The position numbers and the translations under genes were made by a program. The notes beneath the pieces were generated by a model. That model made no database searches. It had not been told where the DNA came from and worked only from the letters and a program-made list of their open reading frames with translations. A DNA stretch of 32,937 bases from Hyphomicrobiales bacterium (lineage in GTDB: Bacteria > Pseudomonadota > Alphaproteobacteria > Rhizobiales > HXMU1428-3). Shown piece after piece: positions 14,815 through 22,757 of this stretch (position 1 is its first letter; each line of letters opens with the position of its first letter). The stretch covers positions 1 to 32,937 of the forward strand of contig JAEPQF010000031.1 in assembly GCA_017640685.1 (NCBI GenBank), given 5' to 3'.

Positions 14815-16056
14815 TCAAGAAGCTTTGCGAACATAGGTTTTATCAGCCTGAATAATGCGCCAGAGATAATAAACGGTTGAGTGAAGCAAAGTATGTTTCC
14901 GTCCAAAACGAACGATTACCAGGTCATGTTTGGGCAATAAGTAAACAAGTTGCCCCCCGTGCCCCACAAAATAAGTAAAGGGGCCTTGAATAGATTCTCC
15001 TTCACGATCCAGAATATCATGGCGCACATGCAAACCATAGACGCCCTCGCGAAGATCTGCCTTTTTAAACCGCTCTGGCATCATAGATTTGATCACGTTT
15101 GAAGATTGAAGAAACGGAGTGAGGTCTTGAGGCTCACGTTTTTCTGTTATTTGTTCAATGGTCATACCATTTTTAGAGAGGAAATAAGCTACCTTGGCCC
15201 AATCTTCCACTGTAGCAAATAGACAGCAATAGGGCGTTACACTTCCTTCATTCGTGTATGTTCGCCAGTGGGCGCGAGAGGCACCAGCAGGCTTCCATAT
15301 TTTTTCAGACAAAAGAACATTCAATGGCTGCTTATAAATGCGGGTGAGCATAAGCCCAAGCAGAGCAGTGTTAACATTTTGATAGTGATAGTCAGAAGAA
15401 GGGTCCATTGGCATTTTTAATTGATCCATAATGCCAGGAAGGCCTTCAATGTGCATTTGCGCAAGGAGCGTAAACGGGTTAGACGCATCTTTATCAGGCC
15501 CCCGTTTGGCATCTTTGGCCAAAGGTTTAGGCGGGCCTTTCTTTTCGATTTGAAGCCCACTACGCATGGTTAAAAAACGTTCAATTTTTTGATTTCTTAA
15601 AGCCTCATCTTTAATATCGAGTAGATAAGTCCCAATGGAGCTATCAAGCCCATCAATTTCCCCTTCATCAATAGCTTTTAAAACAAGATAACCAATGAGG
15701 CTTTTGGCCATAGAATAAGAATTGAACTGCGTTTTCTCATTAAAACCGGGGCGGAAATAGGCATATTTTAATTCCCCCTTGTGATAGGCTACCAAAGCAT
15801 CTGTCTCATTTTCTAAATTGAGCTGTTGTAATTTCTTGCCAAATTCATGAGAAAGAGCTGCATCCGCTTTAAATTTGTGAGGCCATTGTTGTGGCTTACC
15901 GTTTACATCAACATATAAGCCTTTCGCGGGCCAAATTTTGGCAGGAAACCCTTCTTCAGCGATTGCAATCACATGCGGGTAGCGATAAGCCACAGCGGCT
16001 GAGCCGAGCACGAGAAGCAGGAAAATAACCAAAAGAAGGATCAGAAACTTTTTCAT
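14815..16056 (-). CDS. Membrane-anchored serine hydrolase of the beta-lactamase (class C/PBP) fold
   Basis: 413 aa. A single N-terminal anchor (FLILLLVIFLLLVLGSAAVAY) places the catalytic domain outside the cytoplasm. The SxxK motif is YSMAKSLIG (Ser115, Lys118), the YxN motif is YHYQNVN, and the HxG triad element is YFVGHGGQ. The family (Pfam beta-lactamase PF00144) includes esterases, D-amino peptidases and penicillin-binding-like proteins; true antibiotic hydrolysis is not implied. It lies on the minus strand between the chorismate mutase gene and gatB, splitting the gat genes. It starts divergently from gatB with 252 bp between. Confidence 0.88.
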   Translation of the reverse strand: MKKFLILLLVIFLLLVLGSAAVAYRYPHVIAIAEEGFPAKIWPAKGLYVDVNGKPQQWPHKFKADAALSHEFGKKLQQLNLENETDALVAYHKGELKYAYFRPGFNEKTQFNSYSMAKSLIGYLVLKAIDEGEIDGLDSSIGTYLLDIKDEALRNQKIERFLTMRSGLQIEKKGPPKPLAKDAKRGPDKDASNPFTLLAQMHIEGLPGIMDQLKMPMDPSSDYHYQNVNTALLGLMLTRIYKQPLNVLLSEKIWKPAGASRAHWRTYTNEGSVTPYCCLFATVEDWAKVAYFLSKNGMTIEQITEKREPQDLTPFLQSSNVIKSMMPERFKKADLREGVYGLHVRHDILDREGESIQGPFTYFVGHGGQLVYLLPKHDLVIVRFGRKHTLLHSTVYYLWRIIQADKTYVRKAS

Positions 16057-16239
16057 AATTTATCCCTAGTGAAATAAAGTCCTAAATACCACGAAAAATC
16101 ATTTATACGGCCACAAACTAGCATGTGATAACCGTACTGTGAGCCAAAATCATGACAAGAACGATGAAAAGCGCACAGATAATATTGCCCTTCACCAAAC
16201 ATTACGGTAAAGAATTCCCTTCAAGCAAGAAAAGCCAAT

Positions 16240-16285
16240 AGAGATGAGCCATTATTTCATCTCTGTGTGCCACTTTTGCGGCACA
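16240..16285 (+). other. Two adjacent hairpins in the gatB leader
   Basis: AGAGATGA (16240-16247) / TCATCTCT (16257-16264) is a perfect 8-bp stem with a 9-base loop. TGTGCC (16266-16271) / GGCACA (16280-16285) is a 6-bp stem with an 8-base loop. They lie 24 bases before the gatB ATG and just upstream of its AGAGG site. They may be a translational or attenuation element, or a coincidence. Confidence 0.4.
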
Positions 16286-16308
16286 TCCATATTTCTTAAG
16301 AGGTCAAA

Positions 16309-17772
16309 ATGTCATCTGAAAACTCACATCTAATCAAAGGCGCGACAGGAGATTGGGAGGTCGTTATTGGCCTTGAAGTGCACGCTCAGGTGACATCTAA
16401 TTCTAAACTGTTCTCAGGCGCGTCAACTGAGTTTGGTGGCGCAGCAAACGACCATGTTTCGTTGGTTGATGCAGCCATGCCTGGCATGCTCCCGGTGATA
16501 AATGAAGAATGCGTCAAGCAAGCGATCCGTACGGGACTTGGTTTAAAATCAGAGATCAATCTCTTTTCACGCTTTGATCGTAAAAACTATTTCTACCCTG
16601 ATTTACCGCAAGGCTATCAAATTTCCCAATTCCAATACCCCATCGTTGGCGAAGGCGTTGTGGTGCTAGATATGAAAGACGGCTCTACCTTTAACGTGGG
16701 TATTGAGCGCCTTCACTTAGAGCAAGATGCCGGTAAATCCATGCATGACCAACATCCAGACTACTCTTATGTGGATTTTAACAGAACTGGTGTGGCCTTG
16801 ATGGAAATCGTCTCTAAGCCCGACATGCGCTCTTCAGAACACGCAAAAGCTTACGTGACGAAACTGCGTACAATCCTCCGTTACCTTGGCACCTGTGATG
16901 GCAATATGGACCAAGGCTCTATGCGCGCAGACGTGAATGTTTCCGTGCGCCGCCCGGGCGAAGAGTTGGGAACAAGAACAGAGACCAAAAACGTTAATTC
17001 AATTCGCTTCATTGGCCAGGCCATTGACCATGAAGTGATGCGGCAAATTGATGTGCTTGAAGATGGCGGCACCATCGACCAAGAAACTTTGTTGTTTGAC
17101 CCAAAAACCGGTAAGACAAGATCGATGCGCTCTAAAGAAGAAGCACACGATTATCGCTACTTCCCATGCCCAGATCTGTTGCCGCTCGAGTTCGATCAAG
17201 CCTATGTCGACACACTTGCAAAGGACCTTCCTGAACTGCCAGATGAAAAGAAAGAGCGGTTCATGAAAGACTATGGCCTCAGCAATTACGATGCAGGCAT
17301 CTTGGTGAGCTCAAGAGCTTCATCAGAGTTTTTTGAAAATGTAGCAAAGGGAAGAGACGCAAAACTCGCTTCCAATTGGGTGATCAACGAGTTCTTCGGT
17401 CGGCTGAACAAGGAAGGCTTGGAGATCGGCACCAGCCCAGTAAGCGCAGATCAATTAGGCGGCATCATTGAACTGATTTCAAAAGGCGATATCTCAGGCA
17501 AAATCGCAAAAGACCTGTTTGACATTGTTTGGGAAGAGGGCGGTGACCCAGCCCAAATCGTTGAAGACCGTGACATGAAAGCGGTAACAGACACAGGCGC
17601 CATTGAAGCGATCATCGATGAAATCATCGCGAATAATCCAAAACAAGTTGAAGGCGTGAAAGAAAAGCCCCAACTCGTTGGTTGGTTCGTCGGCCAGGTG
17701 ATGAAACAAACCCAAGGCAAAGCTGATCCTAAGGTTGTGAATGGCATCTTGAAAGAGAAGCTTGGTTTATAA
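16309..17772 (+). CDS. gatB: Asp-tRNA(Asn)/Glu-tRNA(Gln) amidotransferase subunit B
   Basis: The subunit that phosphorylates and amidates the mischarged aminoacyl-tRNA using ammonia from GatA. Visible: [12 protein letters not shown] at the N-terminus, the [11 protein letters not shown] region, the PROSITE-type signature around [33 protein letters not shown]-like segment with [14 protein letters not shown], and the C-terminal YqeY-like tRNA-binding tail ending [20 protein letters not shown]. 487 aa is normal. AGAGG precedes ATG 16309. It is separated from gatCA by two genes. A second diverged copy of its last 17 codons lies 100 bp downstream. Confidence 0.97.
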   Translation: MSSENSHLIKGATGDWEVVIGLEVHAQVTSNSKLFSGASTEFGGAANDHVSLVDAAMPGMLPVINEECVKQAIRTGLGLKSEINLFSRFDRKNYFYPDLPQGYQISQFQYPIVGEGVVVLDMKDGSTFNVGIERLHLEQDAGKSMHDQHPDYSYVDFNRTGVALMEIVSKPDMRSSEHAKAYVTKLRTILRYLGTCDGNMDQGSMRADVNVSVRRPGEELGTRTETKNVNSIRFIGQAIDHEVMRQIDVLEDGGTIDQETLLFDPKTGKTRSMRSKEEAHDYRYFPCPDLLPLEFDQAYVDTLAKDLPELPDEKKERFMKDYGLSNYDAGILVSSRASSEFFENVAKGRDAKLASNWVINEFFGRLNKEGLEIGTSPVSADQLGGIIELISKGDISGKIAKDLFDIVWEEGGDPAQIVEDRDMKAVTDTGAIEAIIDEIIANNPKQVEGVKEKPQLVGWFVGQVMKQTQGKADPKVVNGILKEKLGL

Positions 17773-17924
17773 GGTAAGGCTTGGCTGAGTAACGTAGGCA
17801 AAGCCGTCAAAACCCGTGTTTTGCGCCCGCGCAGCTGTTGTGCCTCAGCACGACTAGCGTGAGCGAAAAAAGAGCTGATCCTAAGGTTGTGAATGGCATT
17901 TTGAAAGAGAAGCTGGGTCTTTAA
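17773..17924 (+). repeat. Insert plus duplicated 3' end of gatB
   Basis: The last 52 bases of gatB (17721-17772) recur at 17873-17924 with four differences (48/52 identical). All four leave the encoded [16 protein letters not shown] and its stop unchanged (ATC/ATT, CTT/CTG, TTA/CTT). Between the copies are 100 bases of non-coding sequence with a hairpin, GTTGTGC-CTCA-GCACGAC at 17837-17854, and an in-frame TAG. The second copy is adjacent to the terminator and may be the original gene end. Confidence 0.9.
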
Positions 17925-17944
17925 GAAACTTATGTATCTCATTA

Positions 17945-17984
17945 AAAAAGCCCCGCATCATCTCGTATGATGCAGGGGCTTTTT
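17945..17984. terminator. Bidirectional terminator between gatB and the methyltransferase
   Basis: GCCCCGCATCAT (17950-17961) pairs with ATGATGC-A-GGGGC (17967-17979), with one bulged A and a 5-base loop. The stem is flanked by five A on the left and five T on the right, so it can act for both convergent genes. Confidence 0.92.
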
Positions 17985-17985
17985 G

Positions 17986-18816
17986 TTATTTCTTGTTAAT
18001 TATAACCTCAAGATAATCGGAAGCGATAATCGCGCTGCCATCATCAGCAGTGTTAAAGCGCCCAATCAGCTGTAACAGATCTTGGGTTAGCTCTTCTTGG
18101 GCGTCAGGCTCAAGAGTTAAAAACGCTTTGTGAACCGGGCCATAATAAGTTCGGAACAAATCAATAAACGCCTCTGGGTTTTCAAACCGCATGTAAAAAG
18201 TCTTAGGTGTGATTGAAATGTTAGACGCCGCTTGAAGGAAGTTACTTTCCAACCACTCACGTGTTCCCCAACGAGCCGGAGATTGCACCCCAGCTGGCGG
18301 TGGCACAAGGCGGCCAAGAGTTTTAAAAAGTTGACCGATAAAGCCCTCTGGCGTCCAGTTCGCTAAGCCAATGCGACCACCAGACTTACAAACGCGCAAG
18401 AGCTCTGATGCAGATTTTTCTTGGTTTGGTGTAAACATCACCCCAAAGGTAGAAACTACGCCAGTAAACTGATCCGTTACAAAAGGAAGGTTCTCAGCAT
18501 CAGCTTCTTTAAACGTAATATCAAACCCTTCAGCTTCAGCCCGCTTGGCACCAAGTTTTAAAAGCGAAGCTACATAATCGCTCGACGTCACATTATATCC
18601 ACGCCGTGCCATAGCTAAAGTAACATTGCCATTTCCAGCTGCCACATCAAGAACCGATGCACCGTAAGGAAGTTGCATTGCCTCAGCTAGGGCTTCACCA
18701 GAAAGCTGCAGCATCACACCAACTTTGGCATAATCACCTGAGCCCCAGGCGGCATTTTGTTTTTTCTTAATTGCTTCATAATCAGGGGAAGCTTTCCCCA
18801 TCATTTCATTACTCAT
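17986..18816 (-). CDS. Class I SAM-dependent methyltransferase
   Basis: 276 aa. Rossmann methyltransferase of the Methyltransf_11/25 type. Motif I is VLDVAAGNGNVTLAMA (SAM glycine loop), the acidic residue after strand 2 is in VTSSDY, motif II is FKEADAENLPF and motif post-III is LLRVCKSGGRIGLANW. The C-terminal half (FIGQLFKTLGRLVPPPAGVQSPARWG) is like ubiquinone/menaquinone-type and small-molecule methyltransferases. The substrate is not predictable. AGGAGA lies 6 bases before ATG 18816. It is followed on the minus strand by the shared terminator and preceded by the TAXI gene, 135 bp away. Confidence 0.88.
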   Translation of the reverse strand: MSNEMMGKASPDYEAIKKKQNAAWGSGDYAKVGVMLQLSGEALAEAMQLPYGASVLDVAAGNGNVTLAMARRGYNVTSSDYVASLLKLGAKRAEAEGFDITFKEADAENLPFVTDQFTGVVSTFGVMFTPNQEKSASELLRVCKSGGRIGLANWTPEGFIGQLFKTLGRLVPPPAGVQSPARWGTREWLESNFLQAASNISITPKTFYMRFENPEAFIDLFRTYYGPVHKAFLTLEPDAQEELTQDLLQLIGRFNTADDGSAIIASDYLEVIINKK

Positions 18817-18951
18817 GATCTATCTCCTAAAGTTAGTCAATTTGCTACAGTCTCTCACCGAGAGCTCTGCCGCTCGATGAAGAGGTGATACAAAATTAAC
18901 AAACCCGCTAATGTGCAAAATATCACACAACGGAGAAAGTCAGAAATTCGA

Positions 18952-20256
18952 TTATGAAATGACCTTTTCTGCTTGCAGCTCTAATCGCTCACGAACAAGG
19001 CTAATCGCGCCTCGTAAATGATAAAACTGATCTGAGAAGTCTTTCGGTACGGGGATGAGCTGAACTGTGCTTTCAATCCGCTCCAACTCCGTCATGTTCT
19101 CTGCAAAGTGTTGATAGCCAACATCTTCATTGATATTGTGCTCTAATTTTTTCAGCTGCTGGTACCAGTGAAGCAATCTGTTTCTAATGCGCCAATTATA
19201 TAAAAGCGGCGCCAATTTGATAATAGGAAACAACACTGTTGCAATGGGAAGAAGTAAAATAAATGACCGCTGTAAAAAAGAAGCAAGCCAAAATGGTAAA
19301 TAGCGCTGCAAAAACGGTACCCCATCCTTATAGGATCGTTTCGTATCAGAGGTGACCAGAAATTCAGGATCGGTTACTTTCGGAAATTCTGCCGTCTTTT
19401 GAAAAATATCTCCTTTGCTGTGCACTTCTTTTAAGGCTTGTATCAAAAGCCCGGCAAGCGCGGGGTGTAAATCATCTCGCGCAATAAGAGCCGCTGAAGG
19501 GGCTATAAGAGAGATGTTTTTAGAAGGGATGTTAGCAACAAAATCAATAGTACCCTCGGGCAAAGTCACTTTTGATAGATACGGAAAAATCCGGCTATAA
19601 GCATCAGCACGTTCAAAACTCATAAGTTTGATTGTCGTTTTCTTCAACAAACCTTGAATAAAAGGGGAACTCGGTGCAACAACAAGAAACACGGCATCAG
19701 CTTGCCCTTGCTCGAGTGCAGAAATCGCCTCATTTCCACTTAAAGAGAGAAATTCAGCATTTTCATGAGTAATACCATTCTTGGAAAGCAGTGCATTTGC
19801 TAATTGTCGTGTCCCACTATTTGTTGGTCCAATGGCAATGCGTTTCTCTTTTAAATCAGTGAGCCGATTAATCTCTAATTCAGGGCGATAGAACACCCAA
19901 AGAGGCTCAAGGAAAATGCGACCAAGAGACATAAGCCCATCGCGCTCTCCTTGAGAGGCAACACCACCCTGCATAAGAGCTAACTCAGTTCTTTTTTCTT
20001 TTGAATGAAGCCGTTTTAAATTATCAAGCGAGCCTGCAGAAGAAACAACATCAAGTTCAATTCCAGAACGTTTCAAAATGCGGGCATAGTCTTGACCAAA
20101 GCCATAATACGCACCCGTTGAGCTACCTGTTGCAATTGAGATATGTTTGGGGGGAGCTGGTTCTACAAATTGATAAGTTGCCCAAAATGCGCCTCCAATG
20201 ATCAACAAAGCAGGCACCGCCACCAAGAACAGATCTTTTATCTTAGATAAAGACAT
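18952..20256 (-). CDS. TAXI-family TRAP-type solute-binding protein with C-terminal membrane domain
   Basis: 434 aa from ATG 20256 (GGGAG 7 bases upstream; a GTG at 20262 overlaps that spacing). An N-terminal membrane anchor (FLVAVPALLIIGGAFWATYQF) precedes the TAXI domain: ISIATGSSTGAYYGFGQDYARIL, DLKEKRIAIGPTNSGTRQLANALL and LEQGQADAVFLVVAPSSPFI. After about residue 320 come two hydrophobic segments (FLQRSFILLLPIATVLFPIIKLAPLLY) and a charged, coiled-coil-prone tail. This membrane-tethered form without TRAP permease genes nearby suggests a sensing or accessory role rather than a standard importer. The ligand is unknown. It is divergent from the sulfite dehydrogenase, but its link to that module is untested. 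Confidence 0.85.
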   Translation of the reverse strand: MSLSKIKDLFLVAVPALLIIGGAFWATYQFVEPAPPKHISIATGSSTGAYYGFGQDYARILKRSGIELDVVSSAGSLDNLKRLHSKEKRTELALMQGGVASQGERDGLMSLGRIFLEPLWVFYRPELEINRLTDLKEKRIAIGPTNSGTRQLANALLSKNGITHENAEFLSLSGNEAISALEQGQADAVFLVVAPSSPFIQGLLKKTTIKLMSFERADAYSRIFPYLSKVTLPEGTIDFVANIPSKNISLIAPSAALIARDDLHPALAGLLIQALKEVHSKGDIFQKTAEFPKVTDPEFLVTSDTKRSYKDGVPFLQRYLPFWLASFLQRSFILLLPIATVLFPIIKLAPLLYNWRIRNRLLHWYQQLKKLEHNINEDVGYQHFAENMTELERIESTVQLIPVPKDFSDQFYHLRGAISLVRERLELQAEKVIS

Positions 20257-20440
20257 CCACACACTCCCTCATACACTTAATTTACATGAAAAACGCTTTT
20301 TATACGCGGCGTCAATACACTGGAGTGAACTTCTAAGTTAACAGGCAAAGTCTCCATTAAACATTTGCCCTCTAAAGCATTGAGTTAAATGAATAAAAAA
20401 AGAAGTTGTTTTAAAAGTGCACTAAATTAAAAACACCTAA

Positions 20441-20467
20441 GGAATAAAACGCTCCTCCTAAACGTTA
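20441..20467 (+). promoter_or_regulatory. ECF-type promoter upstream of the sulfite dehydrogenase
   Basis: AAGGAATAAAA (ending 20449), a 12-base spacer, then ACGTTA (20462-20467), 53 bases before the start codon. The same bipartite element with identical spacing lies at 24271-24297 before the TauE/SafE exporter. Read as -35 GGAAT and -10 CGTT, the gap is 17 bases, within the ECF range. It is close to the EcfG consensus GGAAC-N16/17-CGTT, so either the local ECF factor or the general stress factor could use it. Confidence 0.7.
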
Positions 20468-20519
20468 ATCAACTAATGCATGAAAGATGCAAATAACAAG
20501 GCGTGGGAGGAGAACGCAA

Positions 20520-21815
20520 ATGACAGATGCCAAAGAGCCAACAAAAGGGCTTTATGAATTTTTCGAAAATAACCCTGAAGAAGCAGACAAGAAGTTTTTC
20601 GGCAGAGAAACTAATGCCGATAGAAGAGGCTTTTTAAAAGGAGCAGGATTAGCAACAATGGGCGCTATGGTCGGCTCAGCCATACCTTTCCATAGAAATA
20701 TGCCTGCCGGTTTTGTCCCTGCAGCATTTGCAAGTGAAGATGTTTTGGTAGGTAAAGATGGACTGACATTGTTAAATGACAGACCAGTAAACGCAGAAAC
20801 ACCAGCTCATTTATTAAATGACCTCATCACACCAACTAACCGACATTTCATTCGAAATAATGGCATTCCACCAGAAAATGTAAACCCAGATACCTGGGAA
20901 TTAACGATTGATGGATTGGTGGAAAAACCAATGAAATTATCAATCGCAGATTTAAAGAAGAATTTTAAAACACACACATTAGCTCTAGCCATTGAATGTG
21001 GTGGCAATGGCCGCTCAGCTTTTGACCCGCCTGCTAAGGGTAACCAATGGACATTAGGCGCAGTAGCTTGTTCAGAATGGACAGGTGTGAAGCTAAAAGA
21101 CGTGCTAAAAAAAGCAGGTGTAAAATCAAATGCGATTTACACAGCCCATGAAGGGGCTGATGCACATTTATCTGGCAAACCTGGCAAACTTCCTATCTCA
21201 CGAGGCATGCCCATTGAAAAAGCAATGACAGATAATATCCTAATTGCTTGGGCCCAAAATGGGGCACCAATTCACCCCAATAATGGAGCACCTTTGCGCC
21301 TTGTGGTGCCAGGTTGGCCAGGTTCTTTATCGCACAAATGGTTAAATCGTATTTATTTGCGCGATGTAGAACATGATGGCCCTAAGATGACAGGAACAGC
21401 TTATCGCGTTCCTAAATACCCAGTAGCTCCTGGCACAAAAGTAGATAAAAAAGATTTTGAAATTATCGAACGGATGCCGGTAAAATCACTCATCACATCT
21501 CATAAAACGGGTAGTAAAGTTGGGAAAGAAATTGAGGTGAAAGGCCACGCCTGGTCAGGTGATAGAAAAGTTAAAATGGTTGAACTTTCAAATGATTTTG
21601 GCACAACCTGGCATAAGGTGAAGCTCAATGATCCTGTAAATGATGGCGCATGGCAAAACTGGAGTGGAACAGTAAAATTCCCTCAAGCAGGCTATTATGA
21701 AGTTTGGGCAAGAGCAACTGATGACGCTGGTGACCAGCAACCTTTTGCTTTGGCATGGAACCCAAAGGGGTATCTAAACAATACATTGCACCGTATTGCT
21801 CTGACGGTCGCTTAA
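20520..21815 (+). CDS. sorA: Periplasmic molybdenum sulfite dehydrogenase, SorA/SorT type
   Basis: Oxidises sulfite to sulfate in the periplasm, passing electrons to cytochrome c. 431 aa from ATG 20520, with GGGAGGAG 7 bases upstream. The Tat signal is DRRGFLKGAGLATMGAMVG (residues 34-52). The molybdenum-pterin domain has the Mo-ligating Cys160 in LAIECGGNGRS, then ACSEWTGVKLKDVLKKAG, HEGADAH and LRLVVPGWPGSLSHKWLNRI. The C-terminal Mo-co dimerisation domain begins around IIERMPVKSLIT and ends in ATDDAGDQQPFALAWNPKGY. The EGADA and CGGN segments are also found in SoxC, but PGWPG...KWL.RI favours the Sor group. It is followed by a hairpin and the diheme cytochrome, its likely electron acceptor. 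Confidence 0.88.
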   Translation: MTDAKEPTKGLYEFFENNPEEADKKFFGRETNADRRGFLKGAGLATMGAMVGSAIPFHRNMPAGFVPAAFASEDVLVGKDGLTLLNDRPVNAETPAHLLNDLITPTNRHFIRNNGIPPENVNPDTWELTIDGLVEKPMKLSIADLKKNFKTHTLALAIECGGNGRSAFDPPAKGNQWTLGAVACSEWTGVKLKDVLKKAGVKSNAIYTAHEGADAHLSGKPGKLPISRGMPIEKAMTDNILIAWAQNGAPIHPNNGAPLRLVVPGWPGSLSHKWLNRIYLRDVEHDGPKMTGTAYRVPKYPVAPGTKVDKKDFEIIERMPVKSLITSHKTGSKVGKEIEVKGHAWSGDRKVKMVELSNDFGTTWHKVKLNDPVNDGAWQNWSGTVKFPQAGYYEVWARATDDAGDQQPFALAWNPKGYLNNTLHRIALTVA

Positions 21816-21850
21816 TTTGACCGGTGCTTAAAACGATTACAACTCTTCAA

Positions 21851-21876
21851 GGACCTGCAAAAGCGGGTCCTTTTCT
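21851..21876 (+). terminator. Short terminator/attenuator between sorA and its cytochrome
   Basis: GGACCTGC-AAAA-GCGGGTCC is an 8-bp stem (one U:G pair, 4-base loop) followed by TTTTCT. It sits 36 bases past the sorA stop and 26 bases before the cytochrome start. It probably lowers, rather than abolishes, downstream expression. Confidence 0.78.
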
Positions 21877-21901
21877 CAAAATAATAAAGTGGAGTAAATG
21901 A

Positions 21902-22618
21902 ATGAAACATTTACGCAAAGGAACTGTCATACTCAGTTTCTCAGTAATGCTGCTCACCCCAACAAGCTTGTTTGCTGGAGATATTAAAAAAGGGGAGAAG
22001 GTTTTTAAAAAATGTGCCGCTTGTCACACAATAACCAAGAACCCAAAATCAAAAAAAATAGGCCCCAATCTTTATGGAATAGTTGGCGCGAAAGTGGCCT
22101 CTAACAAAGACTATGCTAAAAAATATTCGAAAGCCTTGAAGGAATATGGAGGAACCTGGACACCAGAACGTTTGGCAGAATTTCTGGAAAAACCGAGAAA
22201 AGTTGTTAAAAAAACAAGAATGACTTTTTCTGGTTTAAAAAAATCTAAACAAAGACATAACTTGATTGCTTATATGAATGCTCAAAGTGATAGTCCGCTT
22301 GCCCTGTCAAAAACAAAAGACCAACCAAAAGGTGAAAATAAAACCGCAAAACAAGAAGTCGCTGTTAAAGACGAACCTTCTGAGTTTGGTGTTCTTGTGC
22401 CGGGAAAAGGTGCTGAAGAAACATACAACAACTGCACAGCATGCCATTCAGAGCGAATTGTTGCCCAACAAGGGCTAACAAGAAAAGGCTGGATTGAAAT
22501 GTTTGAATGGATGGTCGATGAACAGGAAATGGAAAAGATGGAAGAGCCAGATTATACATTGGTTCTTGACTATCTAACAAAAAATTATGGTGAAGATCGA
22601 CCAAACTTTCCAAAGTAA
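21902..22618 (+). CDS. Periplasmic diheme c-type cytochrome
   Basis: 238 aa with signal peptide MKHLRKGTVILSFSVMLLTPTSLFAG. The first domain (about 27-130) is a cytochrome c550-like class I fold: heme motif CAACH (38-42), GPNLYGIVG and the probable axial Met107 in RMTFSGL. A Lys/Glu-rich linker (135-160) leads to a second, shorter domain with CTACH (178-182) and RKGWIEMFEWMVDEQ, like the heme domain of SoxD or quinohemoprotein-type cytochromes. It sits just after sorA, so it is the likely electron acceptor of sulfite oxidation, replacing the single-heme SorB. GGAG lies 7 bases upstream of the ATG. Confidence 0.88.
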   Translation: MKHLRKGTVILSFSVMLLTPTSLFAGDIKKGEKVFKKCAACHTITKNPKSKKIGPNLYGIVGAKVASNKDYAKKYSKALKEYGGTWTPERLAEFLEKPRKVVKKTRMTFSGLKKSKQRHNLIAYMNAQSDSPLALSKTKDQPKGENKTAKQEVAVKDEPSEFGVLVPGKGAEETYNNCTACHSERIVAQQGLTRKGWIEMFEWMVDEQEMEKMEEPDYTLVLDYLTKNYGEDRPNFPK

Positions 22619-22693
22619 AATCAGTGGTAAATCAACAAATGGATGTTAACGAAAACAAACTCATTTAAAAGACCACAGAAAATAAATTAATCT

Positions 22694-22749
22694 AAAAAAG
22701 CCCTCTTTAAATTTTGAGCAATGCGCTGCAATTTAAAGAGGGCTTTTTT
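22694..22749. terminator. Strong bidirectional terminator between the cytochrome and the anti-sigma gene
   Basis: A perfect 20-bp inverted repeat (22694-22713 and 22730-22749) with the core GCCCTCTTTAAATT, a 16-base loop and six A/six T at its ends. It serves both convergent transcripts: the cytochrome stop is 76 bp to the left and the anti-sigma stop 9 bp to the right. Confidence 0.95.
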
Positions 22750-22757
22750 GCTTAAAA

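Noticed and set aside
14815-16056. Antibiotic-resistance beta-lactamase
   Set aside because: Only the general SxxK/YxN/HxG fold is supported; this family is mostly esterases and peptidases, and no resistance context is seen.
17773-17924. Insertion sequence next to gatB
   Set aside because: No transposase frame and no terminal inverted repeats with short target duplication; the flanking repeat is a 52-bp gene end.
17451-17942. Long minus-strand frame across the end of gatB
   Set aside because: It is the shadow of gatB and its duplicated tail; the repeat peptide in it ([14 protein letters not shown]-like) only mirrors the duplication.
20520-21815. SoxC (sulfane dehydrogenase of the Sox system)
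   Set aside because: Shares CGGN and EGADA segments, but the PGWPG..KWL.RI region and lack of soxXA/soxB neighbours favour the Sor-type enzyme; the SoxYZ-like gene 8 kb away belongs to the quinoprotein relay.
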